Shown here: positions 34,901-42,034 of the stretch, one piece after another | How the letters are laid out: each line of letters begins with the position of its first letter | How positions within the stretch are numbered: the first letter of the stretch is position 1 | NCBI RefSeq assembly: GCF_003688405.1 | Contig: NZ_REFC01000011.1 | Span: 558,001 to 622,000, forward strand | Reading direction: 5' to 3' | DNA: 64,000 nt | Source: Ulvibacter antarcticus | GTDB lineage: Bacteria > Bacteroidota > Bacteroidia > Flavobacteriales > Flavobacteriaceae | Notes under the pieces: model-generated | Seen by the model: only the letters and a program-made list of their open reading frames with translations | What the model was told of the DNA's origin: nothing | The model's database searches: none | Program-made: the position numbers and the translations under genes

Positions 34901-35349
34901 GTATTCTTTTCAAGATCTTTTCGAGTAACCACCTTTTCGAAAAGCGCTTCGGGATAGGAAACGATAAGCGATGGTTTTTTACGGGAATTGATCCTATTAA
35001 GTACTTCAGAGCGCAACAAGATATTTGCGTTATCGGTTTCGTCAATTTGATAAGGACGGCGGTAGCTTCCGGGGTAGAACAATACATTTTGATCACCCAA
35101 TAAATTCTCAAGGTCGTTGAGATGATAGGCAGCTTCTTCCTTATCGTTAAAAATTAGAAGAAATGGTTTTTCCGAAGTCTTAAAAACGGTGGCGATTACT
35201 ATTGACAGTGATGAACCTGCTAAGCCCGAAACACTCAGTTTTTCTTGAGTTTCAGAAGCATTTTTAGGATCAGATTGGGCAATAGTTTCCCCTAGTTTCC
35301 TGGTTTTTGGAGACTGTGAAAAAAGCGAAGTAACAAGGGCTTTACTCAT
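31981..35349 (-). CDS. mfd: Transcription-repair coupling factor Mfd
   Basis: 1122 residues. N-terminal UvrB-homology region (FNDKEEAAYHLNDLENLLG, GGILDVFSFSNDEPYRIEFFGD), RNA-polymerase-interacting CarD-like domain at about 430-500 (VGDYVTHIDHGIGKFGGLQK), RecG-like translocase with Walker A GDVGFGKTEVAIRAAF near 590 and DEEQKFGV near 688, and a C-terminal TRCF domain. It releases stalled RNA polymerase and recruits UvrA. Slightly shorter than E. coli Mfd (1148), as in relatives. A TATCTTTG box lies 9 bp upstream. Confidence 0.96.
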   Translation of the reverse strand: MSKALVTSLFSQSPKTRKLGETIAQSDPKNASETQEKLSVSGLAGSSLSIVIATVFKTSEKPFLLIFNDKEEAAYHLNDLENLLGDQNVLFYPGSYRRPYQIDETDNANILLRSEVLNRINSRKKPSLIVSYPEALFEKVVTRKDLEKNTLKIAVDDNLSIDFVNEVLFEYRFKRTDFVTEPGEFSVRGGILDVFSFSNDEPYRIEFFGDDVDSIRTFDVETQLSLEQLKKISIIPNVENKMMQESRESFLKYIASKTVVFLKNEELFSSSIDKLFQKATTAFEAQQGEIKMSPPVELFCTSTLLKQQLAEFTSVRLNSNILSSSNSNIPFNVKPQPSFNKQFNLLIDNLNTNADDGYKNYIFCSSEQQAKRFHDIFEDAEQMVTQFETVVFPLYQGFIDHDGKNVCYTDHQIFERYHKFQLKNGYAKKQAITLKELTNLEVGDYVTHIDHGIGKFGGLQKIDVEGKKQEAIKLIYGERDILYLSIHSLHKISKYNGKDGTAPKIYKLGSAAWKNLKQKTKARVKLIAFNLIELYAKRRLQKGFAFDPDSYLQLELESSFIYEDTPDQITSTEDVKRDMESDLPMDRLVCGDVGFGKTEVAIRAAFKAVDNGKQVAILVPTTILAFQHFKTFSERLSEMPVNVDYLNRFRTTKERRSVIENLKSGKLDIVIGTHQLVNKSVEFKDLGLLIIDEEQKFGVAVKDKLKTIKENVDTLTLTATPIPRTLQFSLMAARDLSVITTAPPNRYPIETNVIRFSEETIRDAVRYEISRGGQVFFVHNRIENIKEVAGMLQRLVPDAKIGIGHGQMEGKKLENLMLAFMNNEFDVLVSTTIIESGLDVPNANTIFINNANNFGLSDLHQMRGRVGRSNKKAFCYFITPPESAMTDDARKRITALEQFSDLGSGLNIAMKDLEIRGAGDLLGGEQSGFINEIGFETYQKILAEAIDELKEKEFKDLYEGTEHEKKEFVKETVIDTDFELLFPDDYVNNITERLNLYSKLGDLKKEADLEKFEKELVDRFGEIPTPVNDLLNSVRIKWIAIAMGLERVVMKKGKMVGYFVADQQSPFYQSHSFTKVLQYVQSHSKVVTMKEKQTRSGLRLLMTFDHINSIDKALKSLELFMV

Positions 35350-35357
35350 AAAAGAGG

Positions 35358-35365
35358 CAAAGATA
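35358..35365 (-). promoter_or_regulatory. -7 box (TATCTTTG) for mfd
   Basis: Minus-strand TATCTTTG matches TAnnTTTG, 8 bp before the mfd start, so the leader would be a few bases at most. Confidence 0.4.
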
Positions 35366-35403
35366 GTACGTTGCTTTTAGTTTTACTCATTAGGAGCGCA
35401 ATT

Positions 35404-35418
35404 TTATCATTTTGATAA
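35404..35418. promoter_or_regulatory. 15-bp dyad in the mfd / oxidoreductase divergent region
   Basis: TTATCA-TTT-TGATAA is a perfect dyad 36-50 bp before the oxidoreductase start and 55 bp from mfd. Candidate regulator site; it could also be chance in AT-rich DNA. Confidence 0.35.
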
Positions 35419-35453
35419 CACACATACCGTAAAGGATTGGTTAAATTTCTTGA

Positions 35454-36806
35454 ATGGGAATCAAAGAATACGATGTTTTCGTGATCGGTACAGGTACAGC
35501 CGGAAAAACAGTTGCTATAGAATGTGCTGCCGAAGGGTTGAAAGTGGCAATAGCCGACAATCGGGAATATGGTGGAACGTGTCCTAATAGAGGGTGCGAT
35601 CCTAAAAAAGTTCTAGTCGGAATTACAGAGGTGATTCAATTAGCCACAGATTTAAAAGGAAAAGGGATTACTACGGTTCCTGAATTAAATTGGCAAGAAT
35701 TACAACAGTTTAAATCTACATTTACATCTGCAGTACCTGCTGCCACAGAAAAGAAATTAAAAAAGGCTGGAATAGATTTATATCATCAATCTCCGGAATT
35801 TTTAGACATGAACACCTTATCGGTTGAAGGTAAAACAGTGAAGGTTAAGAAAATCGTTATTGCCACCGGACAGAAATCAATGGAATTGAGGATTCCCGGT
35901 CGGGAGCATCTTTTACTAAGTGACGCCTTTCTTGACTTAGAATCCTTACCAGATAAAATGGTTTTTATTGGTGCGGGATATATTGGAATGGAATTCGCAC
36001 ATATTGCTGCCCGTTTTGGGGTAAAGGTCACAATCGTTGAGTTTGGGGCAAGTCCGCTTCAAAATTTTGAGAAAGACATAGTTGATCACTTAGTGTCAGC
36101 TTCAGAAGAATTAGGAATTCAATTTATTTTCAATGCTGAAGTAACCCAAGTTGAAAAGCTTAGGAAAAATTTCCGAATTACATTTCAGAAAAATGGCAAA
36201 TCAGAAACCATCACCACACCTATGGTCTTTAACACTGCCGGCCGTGTCCCTTCTATTGATGAACTCGCACTTGAAAAAGGAAATGTAGCTTCAGAAAAAG
36301 GGGGTATATCGGTGAACGAGTATCTACAAAGTACAACCAATCCTTCTGTCTATGCCTGTGGTGATGTATCTGCCAGTGGATCCCTTCCTTTAACGCCTAC
36401 ATCTTCTCAGGAATCACGGATTGTGAGTTTGAATATTAGAAAAGGGAATCATACTAAAATGGATTTTCCTCCGGTGCCTTCGGTGGTATTTACCATCCCG
36501 CAATTAGCCAGTATTGGACTAACAGAGGCAGAAGCCAAAGAAAAAGGATATCAGTATCAAATAGAATATAAAAGTGTGCCCAAGTGGTTTAATGCCAAGC
36601 GCGTTAACTCTAGAACCTATGCTTATAAAACGATTGTGGATACAGATAGAAATCTGATTCTAGGCGCTCATATTATTGCCCCTCATGCAGGGGAGATGAT
36701 CAATTTATTTGTTCTTGCTTTATGCGGAAAACTTAAACCTGAGGTATTGAAACAAATGATTTTTGCATATCCTACATGGGGGAAAGATATTAAAGGTATG
36801 GTTTAA
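35454..36806 (+). CDS. Class I FAD-dependent pyridine nucleotide-disulfide oxidoreductase
   Basis: 450 residues. FAD motif VFVIGTGTAGKTVA at 9-22, redox-active GGTCPNRGCDPKK (Cys43, Cys48), NAD(P) motif FIGAGYIGMEFAHIAARFG near 173, second FAD motif VYACGDVSASGSLP near 300, and the dimerisation domain ending HAGEMINLF. The CX4C pair and HAGE ending fit glutathione-reductase / mercuric-reductase-like members rather than lipoamide dehydrogenase (HxTxxE-type). No lipoyl enzyme or mer genes are nearby, so the substrate is open. Confidence 0.88.
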   Translation: MGIKEYDVFVIGTGTAGKTVAIECAAEGLKVAIADNREYGGTCPNRGCDPKKVLVGITEVIQLATDLKGKGITTVPELNWQELQQFKSTFTSAVPAATEKKLKKAGIDLYHQSPEFLDMNTLSVEGKTVKVKKIVIATGQKSMELRIPGREHLLLSDAFLDLESLPDKMVFIGAGYIGMEFAHIAARFGVKVTIVEFGASPLQNFEKDIVDHLVSASEELGIQFIFNAEVTQVEKLRKNFRITFQKNGKSETITTPMVFNTAGRVPSIDELALEKGNVASEKGGISVNEYLQSTTNPSVYACGDVSASGSLPLTPTSSQESRIVSLNIRKGNHTKMDFPPVPSVVFTIPQLASIGLTEAEAKEKGYQYQIEYKSVPKWFNAKRVNSRTYAYKTIVDTDRNLILGAHIIAPHAGEMINLFVLALCGKLKPEVLKQMIFAYPTWGKDIKGMV

Positions 36807-36812
36807 GAATCG

Positions 36813-37964
36813 TTAATACTCAAGAAAACAATCGAGCAATTTTTCAATTTCATCTTTTGAATTATAGACATTTGGTGAAACGCGAATTGATTTTCCTCTA
36901 AAGGAAACAATGATTTTCTTTTCTGAAATTTTTTCCTTAATCTTTTCAAGCTTGTATTCTTCAGACGGAAAAATTCCGAATAAATGATGCGCACGATACT
37001 CAGGTTCTTCAATAAATATACCCAGATTTTGAATCCTTAGTATCGATTCTTCGGAAATTTCCCGGCAATAACTTTGAATTGCCTCTGGAGTCCAAAGAAT
37101 TAACTGTCGGATTGCTTCGGAAAGCATTGGCACTAAATTAAAATTACTGGACTCACCTATATCGTAGCGCGCGGCTTTAGGCTTAAATAGCGGATTGTAA
37201 TTTATAAGATTCGAGAAGTTTTCGGCACCTTCATGGTTCATCCAGTTATTGTCCAGTGGTACACCATGATCAAAACGTTCGCCAAAGTAGGCTACACCAA
37301 GGCTATAAGGTCCTAACAACCATTTGTAGCCACCACAAATAAGGGCATCAGGTTGAATTTCCTTTACTGAAAATGGAAGCGCCCCTACACTTTGAGTGCC
37401 GTCAATTATAAGATATGCATTCACCTCTTTAGATCGCTTCCGAATGGCTCTTAGATCGTACTTGGTACCATCGGCCCAATGAACATGTGGAATAGCAATA
37501 CATTTGGTTTTTGAAGTAATCGCTTCCAAAATACGTTGGTTCCATAATTTACCACGGTCTTTTCCGATTTCCGGGGCATCGATAATCTTTAGTTTCACTC
37601 CTATCTCATCAACAAGCGCTGCCCAAGCGTAGTAATTACTTGGAAATTGTTCCTTTAAGAGAATAATTTCGTCATTTCTTCGGAAGGGAATATTTTTCAG
37701 AACGGTACCTATGCCAAATGAGACTGATGGTATGATGGCTATTCGTTGTGGATCATCACAGCCAATAAGTTGTGAAAATCTCTTCCGAAGTACTTCTTTA
37801 TCACTAAAAAAATCATTTTCAGAGATTAAGTATGGCTGTGATTTTTTACGAAGCGCATCTAATCCAACTTGTTCAACCGATTTTAACTGAGGCGACATAT
37901 AAGAGCCATTGAGATAAGTGATTTCTTCGGAAAGGCTAAAAAGATGTTTTTGATTCGGTATCAT
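36813..37964 (-). CDS. Class V aminotransferase-fold PLP enzyme
   Basis: 383 residues of the cysteine desulfurase / kynureninase-like fold. N-terminal ITYLNGSYMSPQLKSVEQVG, DGTQSVGALPF (PLP phosphate/ring Asp region) near 198, and the Schiff-base Lys in GGYKWLLGPYSLG near 224. No catalytic Cys loop typical of IscS is seen. Its start overlaps the stop of the TspO-like gene by one base (TAATG), so the two are translationally coupled. It is convergent with the oxidoreductase, 6 bp between stops. The substrate is unknown. Confidence 0.85.
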   Translation of the reverse strand: MIPNQKHLFSLSEEITYLNGSYMSPQLKSVEQVGLDALRKKSQPYLISENDFFSDKEVLRKRFSQLIGCDDPQRIAIIPSVSFGIGTVLKNIPFRRNDEIILLKEQFPSNYYAWAALVDEIGVKLKIIDAPEIGKDRGKLWNQRILEAITSKTKCIAIPHVHWADGTKYDLRAIRKRSKEVNAYLIIDGTQSVGALPFSVKEIQPDALICGGYKWLLGPYSLGVAYFGERFDHGVPLDNNWMNHEGAENFSNLINYNPLFKPKAARYDIGESSNFNLVPMLSEAIRQLILWTPEAIQSYCREISEESILRIQNLGIFIEEPEYRAHHLFGIFPSEEYKLEKIKEKISEKKIIVSFRGKSIRVSPNVYNSKDEIEKLLDCFLEY

Positions 37965-38761
37965 TAGCGTTTATAGTGTTGCATGATTTTAGTAAAGGGA
38001 CTTGTTGAGCGATTTTTTATAGCATGTATTGCTGCACAACTAAGTAAAAAAGCTGCAGTAAAGATAGCAGTAAAAGTAACCGTTTGATTGCTGTCCCAGT
38101 TTGCTACGGCAATTGCTGTGAGTGCCCATGAACCAACTAAGGTAAATTCCCGCATATTGCGTTTCAGAATGACCAAGACATTAATAATTCCGGCAATTAT
38201 TATCATTATTAGGGTCCAGGTAGTTTCAGAAATACCCCAACCATTCCAACCAATACTCGAAAGATAGGCCGAAACATTTGCAATGCTAGCGACGGTAACC
38301 CAACCACTATAGACAACAAAAGGCCACCAAAGAAAAAATATTACGGGGAGAGAGGCATCCCATAATTCCATTCGGTTTAGCAAAACAATTTTCAGTAAAG
38401 AAAATAAGAGTACAAAGATGGCTAGTATTGAAAACGCGAAATAGCCATATAACCAGAATAGTACCCAGACGCTATTTGCAATACACGAAAGGACAAACCA
38501 CCAGCCGGTTGTTTCTATAAATGTATCATCTTTTACGGTCGTAAATAAACTCCGACTCTGATAAATGACGAAGCCAAAAAGAAGAAGATAGATCAACCCC
38601 CAAATTGAAAACGCATAAGTCGCGGGTGTAAATAACGTATGAACCGATTTTGAAACTTCTCCAATGGTCGTATTGTTTATAAGTCCGGTGTTTGAGAAAT
38701 AATTGACAAGAATTACAATAACAAACAAGAGTATATTGGCAATTTGAAGTGTTTGTTTCAT
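37964..38761 (-). CDS. TspO/MBR-related tryptophan-rich membrane protein
   Basis: 265 residues with seven or so hydrophobic segments, Trp-rich. The TspO-like features are FSIWGLIYLLLFGFVIYQSR, a W-x-L-x-Y pattern around VLFWLYGYFAF and WWPFVVYSGWVTVA. It is longer than classical TspO (about 160), as in the larger bacterial tryptophan-rich sensory-like group. Inner membrane; possible ligands include porphyrins or sterol-like molecules, but nothing here shows that. Upstream partner of the PLP enzyme. Confidence 0.8.
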   Translation of the reverse strand: MKQTLQIANILLFVIVILVNYFSNTGLINNTTIGEVSKSVHTLFTPATYAFSIWGLIYLLLFGFVIYQSRSLFTTVKDDTFIETTGWWFVLSCIANSVWVLFWLYGYFAFSILAIFVLLFSLLKIVLLNRMELWDASLPVIFFLWWPFVVYSGWVTVASIANVSAYLSSIGWNGWGISETTWTLIMIIIAGIINVLVILKRNMREFTLVGSWALTAIAVANWDSNQTVTFTAIFTAAFLLSCAAIHAIKNRSTSPFTKIMQHYKR

Positions 38762-38912
38762 AGGTATTGATACAGCTTAGTTGCTTAAAATTACATAATT
38801 GGAAAGTAATTGCTTCGGAATTAAGGAAAGATTAAGGATATTGGTTGGAGTAAGGGATTTAAAATTTCTTAAAAGATTCCCTTGGGATACTCGGAATATT
38901 TGTAGCTTAGAT

Positions 38913-38920
38913 TATATTTG
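38913..38920 (+). promoter_or_regulatory. -7 promoter box (TATATTTG) for the TerB-like gene
   Basis: Perfect TAnnTTTG 17 bp before the ATG at 38938. A TTTG at 38899-38902 is too close for a standard -33. Confidence 0.45.
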
Positions 38921-38937
38921 CAGTATAAAATTTTACT

Positions 38938-39363
38938 ATGGCATTTACAGACTTATTTGAGAGCGGAGAACACAGTAGAAATCTTGGACATTTCGCTTCT
39001 ATTGCCAATCTTGCTTCGATCGACGGGGAAATTAACCCGGAAGAGGAAAAATTGTTAAGACGCTTTGCGAGAAAGCTTGATATCGATGAGATTGAGTACG
39101 AAGCTGTATTGAAAAATCCTTCGAAATATCCAATTAACCCACCAAACACTTCCGACAAACGTCTTGAGCGGATGCACGACCTCTTTGAAATGATATTTGT
39201 TGATCACACAATCGACGATCACGAACGATTTTTAATCGAGCGATATGCTATTGGTTTGGGTTATTCTGCAGATTTAGCGCAAAAACTAATTAAACGATCT
39301 ATTAGTATCTATTCTGGAGGACTGGATCTTGAAGACTATAGATATCTTTTGAATAAAAAGTAA
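38938..39363 (+). CDS. TerB-like helical protein
   Basis: 141 residues, all-alpha, with the acidic metal-binding pattern of TerB/DjlA-N domains: ASIDGEINPEEEKLLRRFA (37-55) and a second copy-like motif IFVDHTIDDHERFLIERYA. TerB domains bind divalent metal and occur in many stress-related settings; no other ter genes are present, so a tellurite role is not supported. Its stop shares a 20-bp palindrome with the stop of the convergent histidine kinase. Confidence 0.85.
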   Translation: MAFTDLFESGEHSRNLGHFASIANLASIDGEINPEEEKLLRRFARKLDIDEIEYEAVLKNPSKYPINPPNTSDKRLERMHDLFEMIFVDHTIDDHERFLIERYAIGLGYSADLAQKLIKRSISIYSGGLDLEDYRYLLNKK

Positions 39364-39375
39364 GCTTACTTTTTT
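39355..39375. terminator. Palindrome covering both convergent stop codons
   Basis: AAAAAGTAAGCTTACTTTTT is a perfect 20-bp palindrome. It contains the TAA of the TerB-like gene (39361-39363) and the reverse TAA of the kinase (39366-39368). It gives an 8-bp AT-rich stem with an AGCT loop and a T tract on both strands, so a weak bidirectional terminator is plausible. Confidence 0.5.
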
Positions 39376-40889
39376 AGTACGTTATCAATCTTTGCGAAAA
39401 GCTCTTTCTTGGTATAAGGTTTAGAAAGGAATTGAGATGCACCAGCTGCAATTACTGCATCTTGTTCATCTTTCATATTGCTGCCACTAACCACAAGGAC
39501 TGGAAGTGTTTGTAGATTATTGTTGGAATTATTACGTAAGTGACGTAAAATTTCATAACCATTCATATCTGGAAGGTCCATTTTAAGAAGCACCAAATTA
39601 TACTTTCTGTTTTCAATAAAATCAATTGCCTGTGCACCATCACGGGCAATTTCTATTAAATAGCCATCATCATTCGATAAAAAAGTTTTCATCATTAGCA
39701 TTTGAGTGATCTCGTCGTTTTCGACTATTAAGATGCGCTTGCTAATTACAATCCCTGTACCTTTTGGAACAGATTTTTTCTTAGTTTCTTTCTTTTGTCT
39801 TTCTTCAAAGGGTATGGTAACTGCATAAGTGGTTCCTTCGCCAACAATACTTTCAACTTTTATTTGCCCCTGCATTAACCCTACCAAATCCTTTACTATT
39901 TTAAGTCCTAATCCTTCACCAATTGGTTTTATTTGGTCGAACTCTAATTGGTGATAAGAATCAAAAATAAAAGGAAGCTCCTTTTTTGGTATTCCTACTC
40001 CCGTATCTGAAATAACAATCGTAAAAAATGTTCTATTTAACTTATCGTCTTTTTTCTTAACCGAAAGATGAATGGAAATCCCTCCTTTTTTGGTATTTCT
40101 ATATGCGTTTTCAATAAGATTGAATACTATTTGATTAAGTCTTGTAGGGTCTCCTAGTAATCGGATAGGTAAGTCATCGTCCATTTCAAGCTCTAACTGA
40201 ACTTCTTTCTTGTCGTATTTTAACTTAAAATGCTTTACCAGACTGTTGAACACCTGAGAAAGACTAAAAGGAATATGTTTAACAACGGTGATTCCTTTTT
40301 CAATTTTTGAAATATCTAATAAATCATCAAGTAACACTTTTAAATGTGTACCTGTTTTATTCATGATATTTAGTGTCTCCTTTTGCTCATAAGACAGTTT
40401 GGTGTTATCGAGTATTTCCATGAATCCCAGCATATTATTCAAGGGGTTACGGATTTCATGATTAAGATGAGCTAGAAATTGATTTTTAAGGTCTTCTTTA
40501 GCAATAAGAATATCTCGTTCGAAGGATAGCTTGTGCTTTAGGATAGAGGCTTCGTTTTTTTCCTGTACCAGAGGTTGTGATTCTTGATAATGCGTTGTAA
40601 AATCGAAGATGAGAATTATAATCTTGCCATTTTCCGGGATAATATCTATATCAGCAATGATTATTTTTTCAGAGAATTGTAAATTGACACAGGGGAAATT
40701 AATTTTTTCTGAAAGCTTTTCAAAAAGAGGCAATATACCCTCAAAAAAGGGATGAACATCCTTGATGTTTTGAGATTTATGAAGCTTAAAAAGTGAATCT
40801 TCACTTTCAATTATGCTTCCTTTTAAATCTACTTCAACGATCTGTATTTTACGGTTGTAAATTTCATCTTTATATTTTCCTAACTCCAT
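39366..40889 (-). CDS. Cytoplasmic hybrid histidine kinase with degenerate receiver
   Basis: 507 residues, no membrane segment. Residues 1-105 form a sensor-like domain shared with the two small proteins upstream (HPFFEGI at 46-52, FPCV at 65-68). DHp at about 120-200 with phospho-His144 in HLNHEIRNPLNNML; HATPase with N257/N261, DTGVGIP at 295-301 and GEGLGLKIV at 324-332; receiver at about 385-507. In the receiver, Lys436 stands where the phosphorylated Asp should be (four residues before Pro440), although Lys490 is kept. It is last in the GTPase cluster, 2 bp after GTPase B. Confidence 0.92.
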   Translation of the reverse strand: MELGKYKDEIYNRKIQIVEVDLKGSIIESEDSLFKLHKSQNIKDVHPFFEGILPLFEKLSEKINFPCVNLQFSEKIIIADIDIIPENGKIIILIFDFTTHYQESQPLVQEKNEASILKHKLSFERDILIAKEDLKNQFLAHLNHEIRNPLNNMLGFMEILDNTKLSYEQKETLNIMNKTGTHLKVLLDDLLDISKIEKGITVVKHIPFSLSQVFNSLVKHFKLKYDKKEVQLELEMDDDLPIRLLGDPTRLNQIVFNLIENAYRNTKKGGISIHLSVKKKDDKLNRTFFTIVISDTGVGIPKKELPFIFDSYHQLEFDQIKPIGEGLGLKIVKDLVGLMQGQIKVESIVGEGTTYAVTIPFEERQKKETKKKSVPKGTGIVISKRILIVENDEITQMLMMKTFLSNDDGYLIEIARDGAQAIDFIENRKYNLVLLKMDLPDMNGYEILRHLRNNSNNNLQTLPVLVVSGSNMKDEQDAVIAAGASQFLSKPYTKKELFAKIDNVLKK

Positions 40890-40891
40890 TA

Positions 40892-41383
40892 TTACAGCAT
40901 CTGTTTTGTGATCTTTTGAAACACATTTTCAACATTGTTTCCTTCCTTAGCACTCGTAAAATCGCAATCTTTATATTGTTCTTGTTCAAAGAATTCTTTG
41001 GCGTTTTCTGTGAGTAGTAAATCCGATTTGTTTCCTATTTTACACACCGGAATGGAAGGGAAATTATTTGCAAGAAAATCCATTTCATCTTCTAAGTTTT
41101 CAAAAGTTTCCGGTCGGGTGACATCAAAGACATAAAGAAAACCATGTGTTCCGGTTAAATATGATTTTCGAGCTTTTGAAATGGAAGAATTTCCTTCAAT
41201 ATCCCATATGATAAGCGTTACTTTCGCATCGTCGATCGTTACCACTTTTTTCTTCACTTGAACTCCAAGAGTTACAAGATAGTCCTCGCTAAACATACTG
41301 TCTACAAATCGCCGAACTAAACTCGTCTTTCCTACTCCAAAGTGACCTAATATTACAATCTTTTTTGATTGAGAACTATTCAT
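40892..41383 (-). CDS. Ras-like small GTPase B
   Basis: 163-residue single-domain Rab/Ras-like GTPase. G1 GHFGVGKTS at 13-21, G2 Thr38 in TLGVQ, G3 WDIEG at 60-64, G4 NKSD at 118-121, G5 SAK at 144-146. The residue after G3 Gly is Asn65 rather than Gln, so intrinsic hydrolysis should be slow unless a partner completes the site. No membrane anchor or lipidation site. It resembles MglA/Rup-type bacterial GTPases. Paralogous to GTPase A (42624-43121), and 2 bp upstream of the kinase gene, suggesting it controls or reads that kinase. Confidence 0.9.
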   Translation of the reverse strand: MNSSQSKKIVILGHFGVGKTSLVRRFVDSMFSEDYLVTLGVQVKKKVVTIDDAKVTLIIWDIEGNSSISKARKSYLTGTHGFLYVFDVTRPETFENLEDEMDFLANNFPSIPVCKIGNKSDLLLTENAKEFFEQEQYKDCDFTSAKEGNNVENVFQKITKQML

Positions 41384-41490
41384 TTTTTAAATTGGATTAT
41401 ATATAAATGGAAAATCGACACTAATATAGCCACAAATAATATTACTTAAGTGTTTTCTCTGATTTGATTCTCAGAAACCCAAAAATACGG

Positions 41491-41874
41491 TTATAAAACA
41501 TTAGTTGCACCTATTTTTTTGAGATGCGCATTTAGCTGCTGTTGATTTTTCTGAGATTCGATGTTGTGGAGTTTCTCATATCGCTCTGAGTAGTTAAAAA
41601 GTATAAAGGCTAAAAAGCCATTTTCCCGCTTCACTGTTACATCACAATAGCACTTTTTATTATTGATATAGAAATTTACACAAGGGTAAACAAAAAAAGT
41701 TTTGTTGGAAGTAAGAAATTGCTCTTTTAAACTTTCAAAAAACGGATCTACTTCAAATAAATTAGAAAAAGATTCTAAATTATAAATGGTATTATTGCCT
41801 CCAATAATGGTTCCGTCAGGTTTAATGATGATCTCCTGAAGGACATCTAAAAATGGTTTTTCTATAGTAGACAT
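41491..41874 (-). CDS. Small PAS-like sensor protein of the GTPase cluster (127 residues)
   Basis: The whole protein is one copy of the domain found at the kinase N-terminus and in the 198-residue neighbour: DPFFESL at 43-49, YPCV at 63-66, a C-x-C-D strand at 75-78, and GFLAFILFNYS at 86-96, ending in a short helix. Alternating strands and the length suggest a PAS/GAF-like fold, which is inference. It has its own -7 box and a palindrome at its 5' end, so it can be expressed apart from the upstream genes. No known family name. Confidence 0.75.
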   Translation of the reverse strand: MSTIEKPFLDVLQEIIIKPDGTIIGGNNTIYNLESFSNLFEVDPFFESLKEQFLTSNKTFFVYPCVNFYINNKKCYCDVTVKRENGFLAFILFNYSERYEKLHNIESQKNQQQLNAHLKKIGATNVL

Positions 41875-41912
41875 AACGAGGGGGCGTTTTCGTTTATCTA
41901 AACAAGCAAATC

Positions 41913-41928
41913 TGCTTGAAAGATATTT
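41913..41928. promoter_or_regulatory. 16-bp dyad at the predicted transcription start of the 127-residue gene
   Basis: CAAGCA-AATC-TGCTTG is a perfect dyad lying just downstream of the -7 box at 41933-41940 and 39-54 bp before the start codon. Either an operator or a 5' mRNA hairpin. Confidence 0.45.
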
Positions 41929-41932
41929 CTTA

Positions 41933-41940
41933 CAAATATA
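41933..41940 (-). promoter_or_regulatory. Internal -7 promoter box (TATATTTG) in the GTPase cluster
   Basis: Minus-strand TATATTTG, perfect TAnnTTTG, 59 bp before the start of the gene at 41491-41874, in the 160-bp gap that splits the cluster. Confidence 0.45.
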
Positions 41941-42034
41941 TAATTTATTTTTTAAATGTTGAACTATAGAGATAAATTAGGGCGCTTATTCTAAATTGAT
42001 TAGAAATCTTGATCTTCAATAAAAACGAATTTGG

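Noticed and set aside
38938-39363. Tellurite resistance determinant
   Set aside because: TerB-like domains are widespread and no other ter genes are present.
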